A stretch of DNA of 64,000 nt from Ornatilinea sp. (GTDB lineage Bacteria > Chloroflexota > Anaerolineae > Anaerolineales > Anaerolineaceae), in contig JAHDQE010000043.1 in assembly GCA_018433975.1 (NCBI GenBank), positions 62,001-126,000 on the forward strand. Direction: 5' to 3'. Position numbers and translations under genes: made by a program. This document shows, piece after piece, positions 1-7,766 of the stretch. The notes under the pieces are model-generated. The model was given only the letters and a program-made list of their open reading frames with translations, did not search any database and was not told the DNA's origin. Every line of letters begins with the position of its first letter. The first letter of the stretch is position 1.

Positions 1-334
1 CCGGGATTCCAACCACTTTCGTAAATCCGCCCGTCACGAACGCGTTGAATACCGGGAGAGTTTTCATCAGCGAAAAAATAATTCCTACGCCCGACCATAC
101 GGCCAGATCTGAATTTTTTGCTCTGGCAATTCTTTTGGGGAACAGCAAGATCAAGACGAAATAAACGACCAGAGGAAAATAAAACAACCAGGCGAAGTCG
201 CTGATCTTCCCCGTCAACCATGAAGGCCATAACCGCTGTAAGACCTGATCATTGATGAATGAAACCGCCATCATTCCCAGCACAATGGGGTGCAATAAAA
301 CACTTTGAATCCGTCGGGAAATATCATCTGTCAT
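1..334 (-). CDS. Membrane protein, 3' end outside window
   Basis: The frame opens with ATG at 334 after a purine-rich GGGAGGGG site and runs off the left edge without a stop, giving 111 residues. Two or three hydrophobic stretches are visible (about residues 14-25, 48-64 and 80-95), so it is an integral membrane protein. The stretch around residues 41-52 (LTGKISDFAWLFYFPL) reads as a loop followed by a membrane segment. No family is recognised and the C-terminus is missing, so no function is proposed. Confidence 0.6.
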   Translation of the reverse strand, partial: MTDDISRRIQSVLLHPIVLGMMAVSFINDQVLQRLWPSWLTGKISDFAWLFYFPLVVYFVLILLFPKRIARAKNSDLAVWSGVGIIFSLMKTLPVFNAFVTGGFTKVVGIP

Positions 335-399
335 AAGAATAAACCCCTCCCTGGTTGAGCGTTTCGCCCTCTCCCAGCCGTCTCTTGTGTCCAATTCGG

Positions 400-933
400 T
401 CAGCAGACCTTGCCACCCATCTGCTCCCGGACCTGTTCCAGCACAAACAACTCCCGGACCGTCCAGCGCGGTGCCCAGCGGGCATCATCCGCCATAACAG
501 CCCGGTTAGTCTCTATTGCAGCATCAATGTTAACCCACAATGGGGTAAGTCCCAGATCCGCTTCGTAAGGTTCCAGGGTCTGCTGTCCCAGCGCATCCTC
601 CACCCGGCAGCGGTAATACAGCGAGTCCATCCTGAACACGTCATATTCCGGTTCCCTGGGAGTGAAATATTCAATCACCCGGCCAAACGCCCCCTGGATG
701 GAAGTTACTCGCGCCCCGCACTCCTCCCGGACTTCCCGGATCAAAGTATCCTCATAAGTCTCGTCCGGCTGGACTCCGCCGCCCGGGAATGCATAAACGT
801 CCATTGTCGTGGAATAGATCATCAGAATATTACCACCTTTGAGGATGATTCCCCGCACCGCTTCCCGGGCCATCATCCGGCCGTCATCAATGCGCAGCCC
901 CGGCTGGTGAATAATTTCGGTCAATGTTTTCAT
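400..933 (-). CDS. Nudix hydrolase
   Basis: Cytosolic Nudix-fold pyrophosphohydrolase of 177 residues; family members cleave nucleoside diphosphates linked to another moiety using Mg2+. The Nudix box (G-x5-E-x7-REVREE-x-GA) is complete: it begins at GGVQPDE and ends at REVREECGA around residues 64-86. The substrate cannot be read from the sequence. ATG at 933 is preferred because the protein then begins MKTLTEII, directly followed by the Nudix strand; an in-frame GTG at 966 would add 11 residues. It stands alone, and the AT-rich accessory region begins behind it. Confidence 0.88.
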   Translation of the reverse strand: MKTLTEIIHQPGLRIDDGRMMAREAVRGIILKGGNILMIYSTTMDVYAFPGGGVQPDETYEDTLIREVREECGARVTSIQGAFGRVIEYFTPREPEYDVFRMDSLYYRCRVEDALGQQTLEPYEADLGLTPLWVNIDAAIETNRAVMADDARWAPRWTVRELFVLEQVREQMGGKVC

Positions 934-1074
934 ATCGATCCCAAGAAGAGATGTTTCATTCCCCACAAAAGGAATGGAGTCAGCGAAAGATTAATATGAA
1001 GTAATTATATAATAATCCCTTCAAACCACTTGCTAATCATATTGCACAAAGGTCAATAAACTTGTCGTAGATAC

Positions 1075-1190
1075 AGCGTGCGCTAACGGCACACCGGAAA
1101 AACTGAACTCGCTATAATCCGAAGGTAGGGGGATTAAGTAGATGGGTATTTGCTTTGATCCTCAAACCCAATCAAACGGATTACCCCAAA
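1075..1190 (+). repeat. Promoter-bearing repeat, copy 1
   Basis: Shares the order REP-like hairpin, CGCTATAAT, CCGAAGGT-GGGGGATT and ATGGGTATTT with copies at 34550, 39251 and 40203. The ATG at 1142 opens a 23-residue frame starting MGICFDPQT, matching the MGISFDPQT start of the 34.6-kb copy. It is the most diverged of the clear copies. Confidence 0.6.
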
Positions 1191-1379
1191 GAGTCATAAT
1201 GGCATATTGAATAGCTGGTCTTAAAAAGCCAACGCCCTGATGAAATAAGGGACTCTATGGAAATCAGTAATATTGGACCGATGACATTTAACGACATTGT
1301 AACCGGGGAATTGAGTTATCTGGTATACAAGTCGTATAAGTAATTCTGGAAAATTGGGAATATCTCAAAGATCAAGCAG

Positions 1380-1405
1380 GTAGGATGCGCTGAAGCGCAC
1401 CAAAA
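1380..1405 (+). repeat. REP hairpin, GTAG head, TGCGCT/AGCGCA type
   Basis: GTAGGA followed by the hairpin TGCGCT-ga-AGCGCA and an A-run. It is the same type as those at 35211, 37653 and 41627. GTAG-headed hairpins are the known substrates of RAYT transposases, and one RAYT lies at 36.3 kb. Confidence 0.65.
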
Positions 1406-1450
1406 ACATAAAATCTCTATAATATCTTCATGCTCGAAGATTGAGAATTT

Positions 1451-1474
1451 GAGTAGGGGAGAGGCATGGTTTGA
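1451..1474. repeat. 24-bp inverted repeat, left copy
   Basis: Positions 1451-1474 are an exact reverse complement of 6663-6686. The match stops sharply at both ends. Because the right copy lies at the 3' end of the recombinase domain, the pair probably marks crossover sites, but in inverted, not direct, orientation. Confidence 0.8.
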
Positions 1475-1639
1475 TGGAATCAACACGTCAAATAAATTTT
1501 GAACTTGAGATACTTTTAGTTTAATGGATTTGTTAATATAATAAAATCAAAGTCGCAAAAGCACTTTAAACAGGCAGAATCCCCACTATTTACCTCACGC
1601 AGTGTTAATTCCAGCTTTTATTCAGGTAAGTATATATTT

Positions 1640-1846
1640 TTACTTTTTAGTTACGGAAGATTCTGAATGAACCTTTTGCTCAGATTCTGAAGTGTCGCTT
1701 TGCTTAGATTCTGAAGTGTCCTTTTTAGGTTTTAGAGGGACCCTATGCCCTCTTTTCTCTGTGTCATCGCTCCTGGATTTTTTCTCAAGCATAAAGACTT
1801 TTGGAGTATCTGAAGACAGTAACCCAATTTTTCTATTGTGGTTCAT
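1640..1846 (-). CDS. Small hydrophilic protein
   Basis: A 68-residue Lys/Ser-rich protein with an internal near repeat (SDTSESKQ / SDTSESEQK). AGGAG lies 6 nt before the ATG, and it starts 9 nt after the stop of the membrane protein upstream, so the two are translated from one message. It has no recognisable domain and the C-terminal half is low complexity and probably disordered. Function unknown. Confidence 0.5.
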   Translation of the reverse strand: MNHNRKIGLLSSDTPKVFMLEKKSRSDDTEKRGHRVPLKPKKDTSESKQSDTSESEQKVHSESSVTKK

Positions 1847-1855
1847 ATTATGCTC

Positions 1856-2257
1856 CTAAAGATTTATATAAGCAAATTTAGCGGCAAAAATGACACCTAA
1901 AATGAACGTAATACCACTAATCACATTTAATATTCCTGTGGCAGAATCACACAAGCCACCAAGCTTATTTTCATTAACTTCTTTATTATCAATTTGCTCT
2001 ATTTTTTTTCGCATGGCACAAGTACTGGTATAAAAAGATAATAAAACCGCAGAGAGACTTATTCCCCACATAATCCAAGCGGTTGAAATTAAATTAGAAT
2101 TTACAATGGGACTAGTTCCAACTATATCTTTTATGAATGCAATAGTTATACCTGAAGCACCCCCAGAAAGTGTGAGGATAGTTTTATCATAATCATTTTG
2201 AGCCTTTTGTTCTAAATTTTCCAATATTGTGCGGTATTGCTGGTCTAGATCTTCCAT
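1856..2257 (-). CDS. Small membrane protein, 2-3 segments
   Basis: 133 residues, with hydrophobic segments at about 57-78 and 106-130 and a weaker one at 27-47. The N-terminus (residues 1-25) is charged and helical. AGAAGG precedes the ATG. It heads a two-gene unit with the 68-residue protein and is transcribed away from the replication and recombination genes. Cargo of this kind on small islands is often a toxin or defence component, but nothing in the sequence shows that here. Confidence 0.6.
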   Translation of the reverse strand: MEDLDQQYRTILENLEQKAQNDYDKTILTLSGGASGITIAFIKDIVGTSPIVNSNLISTAWIMWGISLSAVLLSFYTSTCAMRKKIEQIDNKEVNENKLGGLCDSATGILNVISGITFILGVIFAAKFAYINL

Positions 2258-2509
2258 TTTTCCTTCTCATGTTAAAATCATTTGACTGTATTTAAATTAC
2301 GATATAAATATTATATACCTATGTAAATAAACTAATTGACAGAACAACTCTTGCACACCCATATATACTTCCTGTTTTGCAAGCCATCTAGGAGAAATAT
2401 GATTTCCAGAACTCGCTCCCGGTGACGATACCTTTGCTGAAATCTTAGTGACAGAATTTGAGTAAAATTATTTTATCTAAATTTATCTCGTAGGTGCAAT
2501 ATTAACCAT

Positions 2510-3303
2510 ATGAAAGAATCAAAATTAATAGGCACTTTAATTCCAGGTATACCAGAATATCATAAGATTCTCAAAGATATAAGAATTAAATATGACATTC
2601 CATCTATCGAGCCAGATGATGACATAATTGAATTATTTGCAAAAGATATTCCCTATGAAGATATTTATCAAGATATTTACAATGAGTTGCAAAACTTGTT
2701 ACCCATACCAGAACCATTTAGAGATATTCTTCTAAAAATTAGGTCGTTGCCTGAAGATACAACAATCCAAGATGCTCTAATTGAATATGCAAACACCTTG
2801 CCGGGGAAAAAACCATTGAGAATACAATCATCAAGCCAGCTAATAAAATTGCCGAACCTTATATTAAAGAATTAACCGAGCAACTATTTACTTTCTTGAT
2901 AACTGGAAAAACCAATGATGCACCAGATGATTGGATTGGAAAGGTGTTTTCTGGGAATCTGTTTAATGAACCCGTGGTTATTGCTGTTGCCAGCTCACTT
3001 TCTGATCCTAAAGTTATTGTTGAAGATTTCCGCGAAAAATTCAATTCCACCTTTGGAAGAGATAGACCAATTATCACCAAAGGAAATTTGCATGCAGCAG
3101 AGTATCTTAGAAAAAAGCATGAAGGTATAACCCCCAAAGACCGCGCAGATGAATATATTCTTCGACATCCGAGCGAGTTTCCAAAAGATCCTACCAGCAA
3201 AGAGTATAAAGAGTCAAAACGAAAACTTATTGAACGAATGAAAAAAGGGGAGCAGCGATTATTAAGTACACTTGAAAAAATCGTCAATAGGGACAAGGAT
3301 TAA
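2510..3303 (+). pseudogene. Unknown gene split by a frameshift at 2803-2811
   Basis: Frame one (from ATG 2510) encodes MKESKLIGT... up to about ANTLPG. A GGGG-AAAAAA run follows, after which the second frame continues open as EKTIENTIIKPANK and reaches the stop at 3303. Joining the two gives about 264 residues; read literally the first frame ends at 2875 and the second can only start at 2896. The neighbours are intact, so a one-base error or mutation in the homopolymer is the simplest reading; programmed slippage is possible but the run is not a canonical slippery heptamer. No domain is recognised. Confidence 0.55.
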
Positions 3304-3389
3304 ACTTTTTTTGTCCCTATAATTTTTTGCCGCCTTGCTACGATGAGAGTCAGAAATTTACCTGACTCTTTTTGTTTTTAGGTAAGGCA

Positions 3390-3554
3390 ATGACCAAACG
3401 GAATGAAGAACTAAGAATTGAATATCAATTTGAACCCGTACCAGATGCGGAAGAGCGTTATAACCGTGCCCTAGATTTGGTCATAGAGTTAATTCTTCAG
3501 GACTACGAAGAATGCCTGGAAGCTGAAAGCCTAACGCCGGAGATTGAAGAATGA
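3390..3554 (+). CDS. Small acidic protein before the Rep-like gene
   Basis: 54 residues, strongly acidic, predicted helical (MTKRNEELRIEYQFEP... ending TPEIEE). Its stop overlaps the start of the following replication-protein gene by four bases (ATGA), which indicates translational coupling. Small acidic partners upstream of rep genes are often regulators of copy number or excision, but no HTH is visible, so this is only a suggestion. Confidence 0.55.
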   Translation: MTKRNEELRIEYQFEPVPDAEERYNRALDLVIELILQDYEECLEAESLTPEIEE

Positions 3555-4465
3555 TTGATACAATCCGCGTTAAGTATCAGATTTCACCTACCAGTGATCA
3601 ATTACAGCATTGGACTTGCAGCACTATCTCAAAACAAGATTCCGCCAGCCATAAATTTTTTTATAATCCTGTTGTTGACAATACTTCTATCCGATACACT
3701 TATTATCCAATAAGCTACGATGGCAAGCCCTCCGTTACTATAGAGTTTTCATTCCCCAAATTAGTATTTGGTAATAACTTCACAATGATACTTGATTTAG
3801 AAAATGCAGTAGAACTTGCTAACAAGAAATTATCTTCAATTCCTTATGCCCCTCAGTTTAATTTATGGGAAGGTATTCTGATTCGTTTAGATGTTTGTTT
3901 CAACCATCAGGTTGGCAATCTTGTTTTTGATTACAAGGAAGCTTTAAGCCACCTTGAATATCCCCACCGAAAAACCGTTGATTACTCAATTGAAGGAGTT
4001 GAATTTAAATCAAGACATATCATTACTAAGTTTTATGATAAGCAACTTGAAACCAGCGATCCCCAAGCTTATGGTATTTTGCGTCAAGAGACAACCATTA
4101 ACAAAGGCAAAGAGGTTCAAAAGAAGTTAGGGAAACCAGCTCCCACGCTTCAAGATATCACCACGGAATGGGTTGTAGATATGTTGAATACTGATTTAGA
4201 AAAACTGAAATTGAAAGACCGGATTATAGCTGATCGTGATACTGCTTTAAGTATGCTCTCTCAAAAACATGGCGCTGATGCAGGTATTTATTATTGGGGT
4301 GTTCTCATTCTTAAGACTGAAAAACCCAAGAAAATTATTAAAGCAGAAACACATATCCACCCACGTTCTCTAGATCGTCGTTTGAAAAAGATTGCAGATA
4401 CTGGTATTGCTCTGACAATCACCAAACGCAGTGAGCCTTTACCCCCACTTATTATTAACTTGTAA
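3551..4465 (+). CDS. Phage/plasmid gene II/X-like replication protein
   Basis: 304 residues resembling the rolling-circle replication initiators of the filamentous-phage gene II/X family. Supporting features are the strand RLDVCFNH near residue 113, ITKFYDKQLE near 158-167 and LRQETTI near 177, which match the order of the family's conserved strands. The predicted role is to nick one strand of the element at its origin. Start: ATG overlapping the preceding stop. The hairpin cluster at 4814-5035 downstream is a possible target. The assignment rests on motif order only; a related relaxase is an alternative. Confidence 0.55.
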   Translation: MIDTIRVKYQISPTSDQLQHWTCSTISKQDSASHKFFYNPVVDNTSIRYTYYPISYDGKPSVTIEFSFPKLVFGNNFTMILDLENAVELANKKLSSIPYAPQFNLWEGILIRLDVCFNHQVGNLVFDYKEALSHLEYPHRKTVDYSIEGVEFKSRHIITKFYDKQLETSDPQAYGILRQETTINKGKEVQKKLGKPAPTLQDITTEWVVDMLNTDLEKLKLKDRIIADRDTALSMLSQKHGADAGIYYWGVLILKTEKPKKIIKAETHIHPRSLDRRLKKIADTGIALTITKRSEPLPPLIINL

Positions 4466-4479
4466 TCAGTATATCAATG

Positions 4480-4668
4480 TTATCTTTTTCTTTTGTGTTT
4501 TGTTTTATCTGTGATTATATACTCTTGACCCTTTTTGGGAGTTGGCGGAAATGGCTCCCCTTTTACCACAGTTCTTTCTTCTCCAGTATTCCCACCACGT
4601 GGACCAACAATTTCAGCTTGACCAGAATCAGGAACTTTTTCACCAGGTTTATAAGTTTTATTTGCCAT
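4480..4668 (-). CDS. YjzC-like small protein
   Basis: 62 residues matching the YjzC family pattern: an N-terminal KTYKPGEKVPDSGQAEIVGP block, then a central ERTVVKGEPFPPTP block and a basic tail. AAAGGAG sits 7 nt before the ATG. The function of the family is unknown; members are common in Firmicutes and on mobile DNA. It converges on the Rep-like gene with only 14 nt between the stops. Confidence 0.7.
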   Translation of the reverse strand: MANKTYKPGEKVPDSGQAEIVGPRGGNTGEERTVVKGEPFPPTPKKGQEYIITDKTKHKRKR

Positions 4669-4813
4669 ATATACTCCTTTTTTACTAATTATTTTTTAGA
4701 ACATATTTCCTGTTTTGAATCTACCACTTTTCAGATTCATTTTCAACAATATTTTTATAAGAGTCTTATTAATCTTTTATATGCAATTTACTTTTTACTC
4801 TTTGCTATTGTCT

Positions 4814-5035
4814 CAAAGTCCTTACTAATAGTCTTAGGACTTTGCCTCATTTTGGGCTGCTGGACAGTGCCGCGCTGTGGAAAGCAAGCTTCCCACAGCG
4901 CTTGGATAACGCTTCGCGTTGACCACACTGACCACAGCCCCGGCGACTGCTACTACATTCTTTCTTCTTCCAGGATGCGCAATCTTTGGGATTCCAGCCC
5001 CACCCTTACGGGTGGAGCCTGGAGAGCACCAAAGA
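4814..5035. other. Cluster of hairpins, candidate origin or transfer site
   Basis: Four inverted repeats in 220 bp, in a block much richer in GC than the rest of the island: CAAAGTCCT/AGGACTTTG (4814-4844), CGCTGTGG/CCACAGCG (4873-4900), AACGC-ttc-GCGTT (4908-4920), and a compound hairpin with outer arms TCTTTGG/CCAAAGA (4983-5035) around CCACCC-ttac-GGGTGG. It lies directly before the recombinase and 350 bp after the Rep-like gene. An origin for rolling-circle replication or transfer is the leading idea; a structured RNA leader is the alternative. Confidence 0.5.
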
Positions 5036-5102
5036 TACTTGCTTTTCCAATAATGTTAGGTATAAAATGCAAAGTAGACTCACAGGAAAGGGGATATGAC
5101 CG

Positions 5103-7766
5103 ATGAAGATAGCTATTTATGCACGTGTTAGCTCAGAAGGTCAGGCACAGGAAGGAACCATTGATTCACAATTAGAGCTTTTGCGATCTTTTGCTATTCA
5201 TAATAAGTACAGCGTTATTGAAGAGTGTCTTGATGATGGTTTTAGCGGTACAGATTTGATTAGACCGGGTTTAGATCGTTTGCGAGACCTGGCAGCGGAA
5301 CATCTTATTGATGGTATTCTGGTTTTGTCACCAGATCGACTTGCCCGAAAGTATGCACACCAGGCAATCTTGCTAGAAGAATTTGAAAAACATAATATCC
5401 AAACTTTTTTTACCAATCGTCAGATTAAAGATACTCCTGAAGATAGACTAATGCTTCAAATGCAAGGTGCATTTGCTGAATATGAGCGTACTAAGATACT
5501 TGATCGAACAAGGAGAGGAATGATTCACGCTGCTAAACAAGGCCAAATTGTTGGCAGTATCCCCCCTTATGGTTACAAGTATATTCACAAAACTAAGAAC
5601 ACGCCCGGACATTATGAAATTGATCCCCTGGAAGTTGAAACTGTAAAGTTGATATTCAACCTTTATGTTGATCGTGAAATGTCTTTACGTGCTATTGTTA
5701 AGTATTTGGAAAGTGAAGGCATTCAAACTCGTTCAACTTCTAATCAATGGTATACAAGTACAATTTCCTCAATTCTAAGAAATGAAACATATATTGGCAC
5801 AGCCTATGCTTTCAAGAATAAGAGTATTGAACCTCATAAGAATCCAAAGGTGAATGATTATCGCAAACGGAAAAAATCCAGCAAGGTCTTACGTCCTCGC
5901 GAAGAATGGATACCGATTTTAGTTCCTGCAATTATTGAAAACGATATTTGGAATAAAGCACAATTGCAGCTAAAAAAGAATGCTAAATTTTCACCTCGCA
6001 ACAACTGCAAGCATAATTACTTATTACGAGGTTTAGTAATTTGTGGTCTTTGTGGTTGTATGGCACCTGGTATGGTTAGCAATAAAAAGACCTATTATAG
6101 ATGCAATGCAAAAGCTAACAAGAATTTATATACCAAGTCCCATGATGAACGCGTGATTGTCCGAAGTAATATACTCGATTTTCTTGTATGGCAAGGTTTG
6201 ATTAATTTGTTAGATGATCCCGAAATTTTAAAATCACACATTACCAAAAGGTTAGAAGGTAAACATCCCAATGCTGGTTTACAAAAAGAATCTTTATCTA
6301 AACTTGATCGATCTTATCAGCGTTTAGCTTCAGAAGAAGAACGCTTGATTGACGCTTACAGAGAAGGTATTCTAAGTTTAGATGAATTGAAGATTCAGAA
6401 AACTAAGATTTCACAAAAAAGGAAATCTCTGGATGCAGAGAAAATACAACTCCAGAGACTCCAAAAAGGTCAGGGACAGCCAAAATTATCTATTGAGATG
6501 TTAGGGGAGATTTCAAAACGTTATCAGCGTGTTATGGCAAATGCGGATTTCAAAACCAAAAAGAAAATTGTAAACCTACTTATTAATTCCGTATCTCTTC
6601 AGCCCAACAAAGCAATAGTTTCTGGTGTTATTCCAGTTACTAAACTCGACGCATTGAGTACTTCAAACCATGCCTCTCCCCTACTCCGCAAATCAACTCA
6701 ACGGCTTGAACCGGTACACATACAGACCCTGCATCGGTGCAATGATGTACACCCTATCGCCTACCACATCACAATCCCAGGCCCCAACCACACCCGGTGC
6801 CGCACCAACCATCGTCGGTTGGGCTGCATTGCTGACGTCATACACAATCGTCCCGCCCACGAACAAATAATTTCCGGCCTGCACCATACCGGGACTGCCG
6901 GAAAAACTCATTGGAAGCCCGGAGATTTCCACCGGTTTCACCGGGTCGGATATATCAAAACTCTTGACCCCCATCGGCATCATCAGGTTGGCATACAGAT
7001 GGTTCCCATGCACCAGAATTCCGGAAAGCATGCCCGGCATCATCCCCTGCATTACAACAGACCCTGCCTCAACCGGTTGATGGGGATTGGAGAGGTCAAA
7101 CACGCGCAGGGAAAGGGGGGCACTGTCTTTATCATCCACCAAACCGTCCAACGCGTACAGGGTCGAGCCGCTCGCCGCCAGAGACCAGAGCTTGTTCGGC
7201 ACATCCACAAATCCAACCGGTTCAGGCTCATCAGGATTGGAAATATCCACCGCCCACAGGCCGTTGCCGGGATAAAAGGCATCGTTCCCGCCCCATCCGG
7301 CCAGGTACGCCGTCTCGCCTGCTACGGCAAGGTCATACGCGCCGTCGGAAGCTTCGTGGTCAAACACGGCGCCCGTCTGGACCGGGTCAGCCGGATTGGA
7401 AATATCGTAAACATGGAAAGGATAATTCGCATCGGAAATGTAAGCACGATTGCCCTCTACCACCAGCGCATTGGGGGCCTGCAAATAGAGGTCTTTGCGG
7501 CTGTTATCGTGGCTCACCTCTGCCATTCGTGCCGGATCGGCAATGTTCACCACCCGGAAACCACTCGTATCCCCGATCACATAAGCATAGTCCCCCTGCA
7601 CTTTGATCCCAAACAGGCTGTCCGGCACCGGCGTCTCGTAATGCCCAACGCGCTTGGGGCTGTCGGGCTGGCTGACATCCACCACCGTCAGGCCATACGC
7701 CTGGTCACTGATATACAGTGTTTTACCCTGCACGAACACGCCCCGCTCAGCGGTTTGTTGTACTGA
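5103..7766 (+). CDS. Large serine recombinase with read-through C-terminus
   Basis: Residues 1-145 form the resolvase catalytic domain (YARVSS with the nucleophilic serine near residue 10; SPDRLARKY; MQGAFAEYERTKI). A recombinase domain follows (about 155-270, SIPPYGYKY, STISSILRNETYIG), then a zinc ribbon (CGLCGCMAPG...YYRCN, about 313-340) and a coiled coil (about 390-460). It catalyses strand exchange between two att sites through a serine-DNA link. Homology ends near residue 520, exactly where the 24-bp inverted repeat begins. The remaining 367 residues are the antisense of the propeller gene, so the stop at 7766 belongs to flanking DNA and the annotated tail is probably not a designed domain. 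Confidence 0.9.
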   Translation: MKIAIYARVSSEGQAQEGTIDSQLELLRSFAIHNKYSVIEECLDDGFSGTDLIRPGLDRLRDLAAEHLIDGILVLSPDRLARKYAHQAILLEEFEKHNIQTFFTNRQIKDTPEDRLMLQMQGAFAEYERTKILDRTRRGMIHAAKQGQIVGSIPPYGYKYIHKTKNTPGHYEIDPLEVETVKLIFNLYVDREMSLRAIVKYLESEGIQTRSTSNQWYTSTISSILRNETYIGTAYAFKNKSIEPHKNPKVNDYRKRKKSSKVLRPREEWIPILVPAIIENDIWNKAQLQLKKNAKFSPRNNCKHNYLLRGLVICGLCGCMAPGMVSNKKTYYRCNAKANKNLYTKSHDERVIVRSNILDFLVWQGLINLLDDPEILKSHITKRLEGKHPNAGLQKESLSKLDRSYQRLASEEERLIDAYREGILSLDELKIQKTKISQKRKSLDAEKIQLQRLQKGQGQPKLSIEMLGEISKRYQRVMANADFKTKKKIVNLLINSVSLQPNKAIVSGVIPVTKLDALSTSNHASPLLRKSTQRLEPVHIQTLHRCNDVHPIAYHITIPGPNHTRCRTNHRRLGCIADVIHNRPAHEQIISGLHHTGTAGKTHWKPGDFHRFHRVGYIKTLDPHRHHQVGIQMVPMHQNSGKHARHHPLHYNRPCLNRLMGIGEVKHAQGKGGTVFIIHQTVQRVQGRAARRQRPELVRHIHKSNRFRLIRIGNIHRPQAVAGIKGIVPAPSGQVRRLACYGKVIRAVGSFVVKHGARLDRVSRIGNIVNMERIIRIGNVSTIALYHQRIGGLQIEVFAAVIVAHLCHSCRIGNVHHPETTRIPDHISIVPLHFDPKQAVRHRRLVMPNALGAVGLADIHHRQAIRLVTDIQCFTLHEHAPLSGLLY
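6663..6686. repeat. 24-bp inverted repeat, right copy
   Basis: Exact reverse complement of 1451-1474. It lies inside the recombinase reading frame and ends 6 bp from the stop codon of the convergent propeller gene, so it is a plausible crossover site at the right island border. Confidence 0.8.

Larger units (their letters stand above)
934..1639. other. AT-rich intergenic region with degenerate repeats
   Basis: No credible gene is visible. It holds two copies of the promoter-bearing repeat also present at 34.5, 39.2 and 40.2 kb (one at 1075-1190, one degenerate at 1405-1475), a GTAG-headed REP hairpin at 1380, and the left 24-bp inverted repeat of the island. The presence of the same repeat family 33 kb away suggests past movement or recombination of accessory cassettes. 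Confidence 0.6.
1475..6662. mobile_element. AT-rich integrative or invertible island with serine recombinase and Rep-like protein
   Basis: Clearly more AT-rich than the propeller gene that follows it. It encodes a large serine recombinase at its right end, a filamentous-phage gene II/X-like replication protein, several small unknown genes and a GC-rich hairpin cluster that could be an origin. The boundaries are inferred from the 24-bp inverted repeat. Most elements of this kind are flanked by direct repeats; here the inverted order implies inversion rather than excision, or a rearranged left end. Confidence 0.6.

Noticed and set aside
2803..2811. Programmed -1 frameshift site
   Set aside because: The run does not form a canonical X-XXY-YYZ slippery heptamer in the zero frame and no following pseudoknot was evident; kept only as a possibility.
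4477..5106. 209-residue frame on the plus strand between the Rep-like gene and the recombinase
   Set aside because: It runs antisense to the YjzC-like gene, which has a good ribosome site, and through the hairpin cluster; its translation is Phe/Ile-rich and unlike a real protein.
6670..6740. NGLNRYTYRP-like peptide resembling the RHS signature SLNRYSY
   Set aside because: It occurs only on the strand opposite the propeller gene and has no other RHS features around it.
6663..7766. Long C-terminal extension of the serine recombinase as a new domain
   Set aside because: From 6693 on it is the exact antisense of the beta-propeller gene, which has a signal peptide and repeat structure. The openness of the antisense frame explains the extension.
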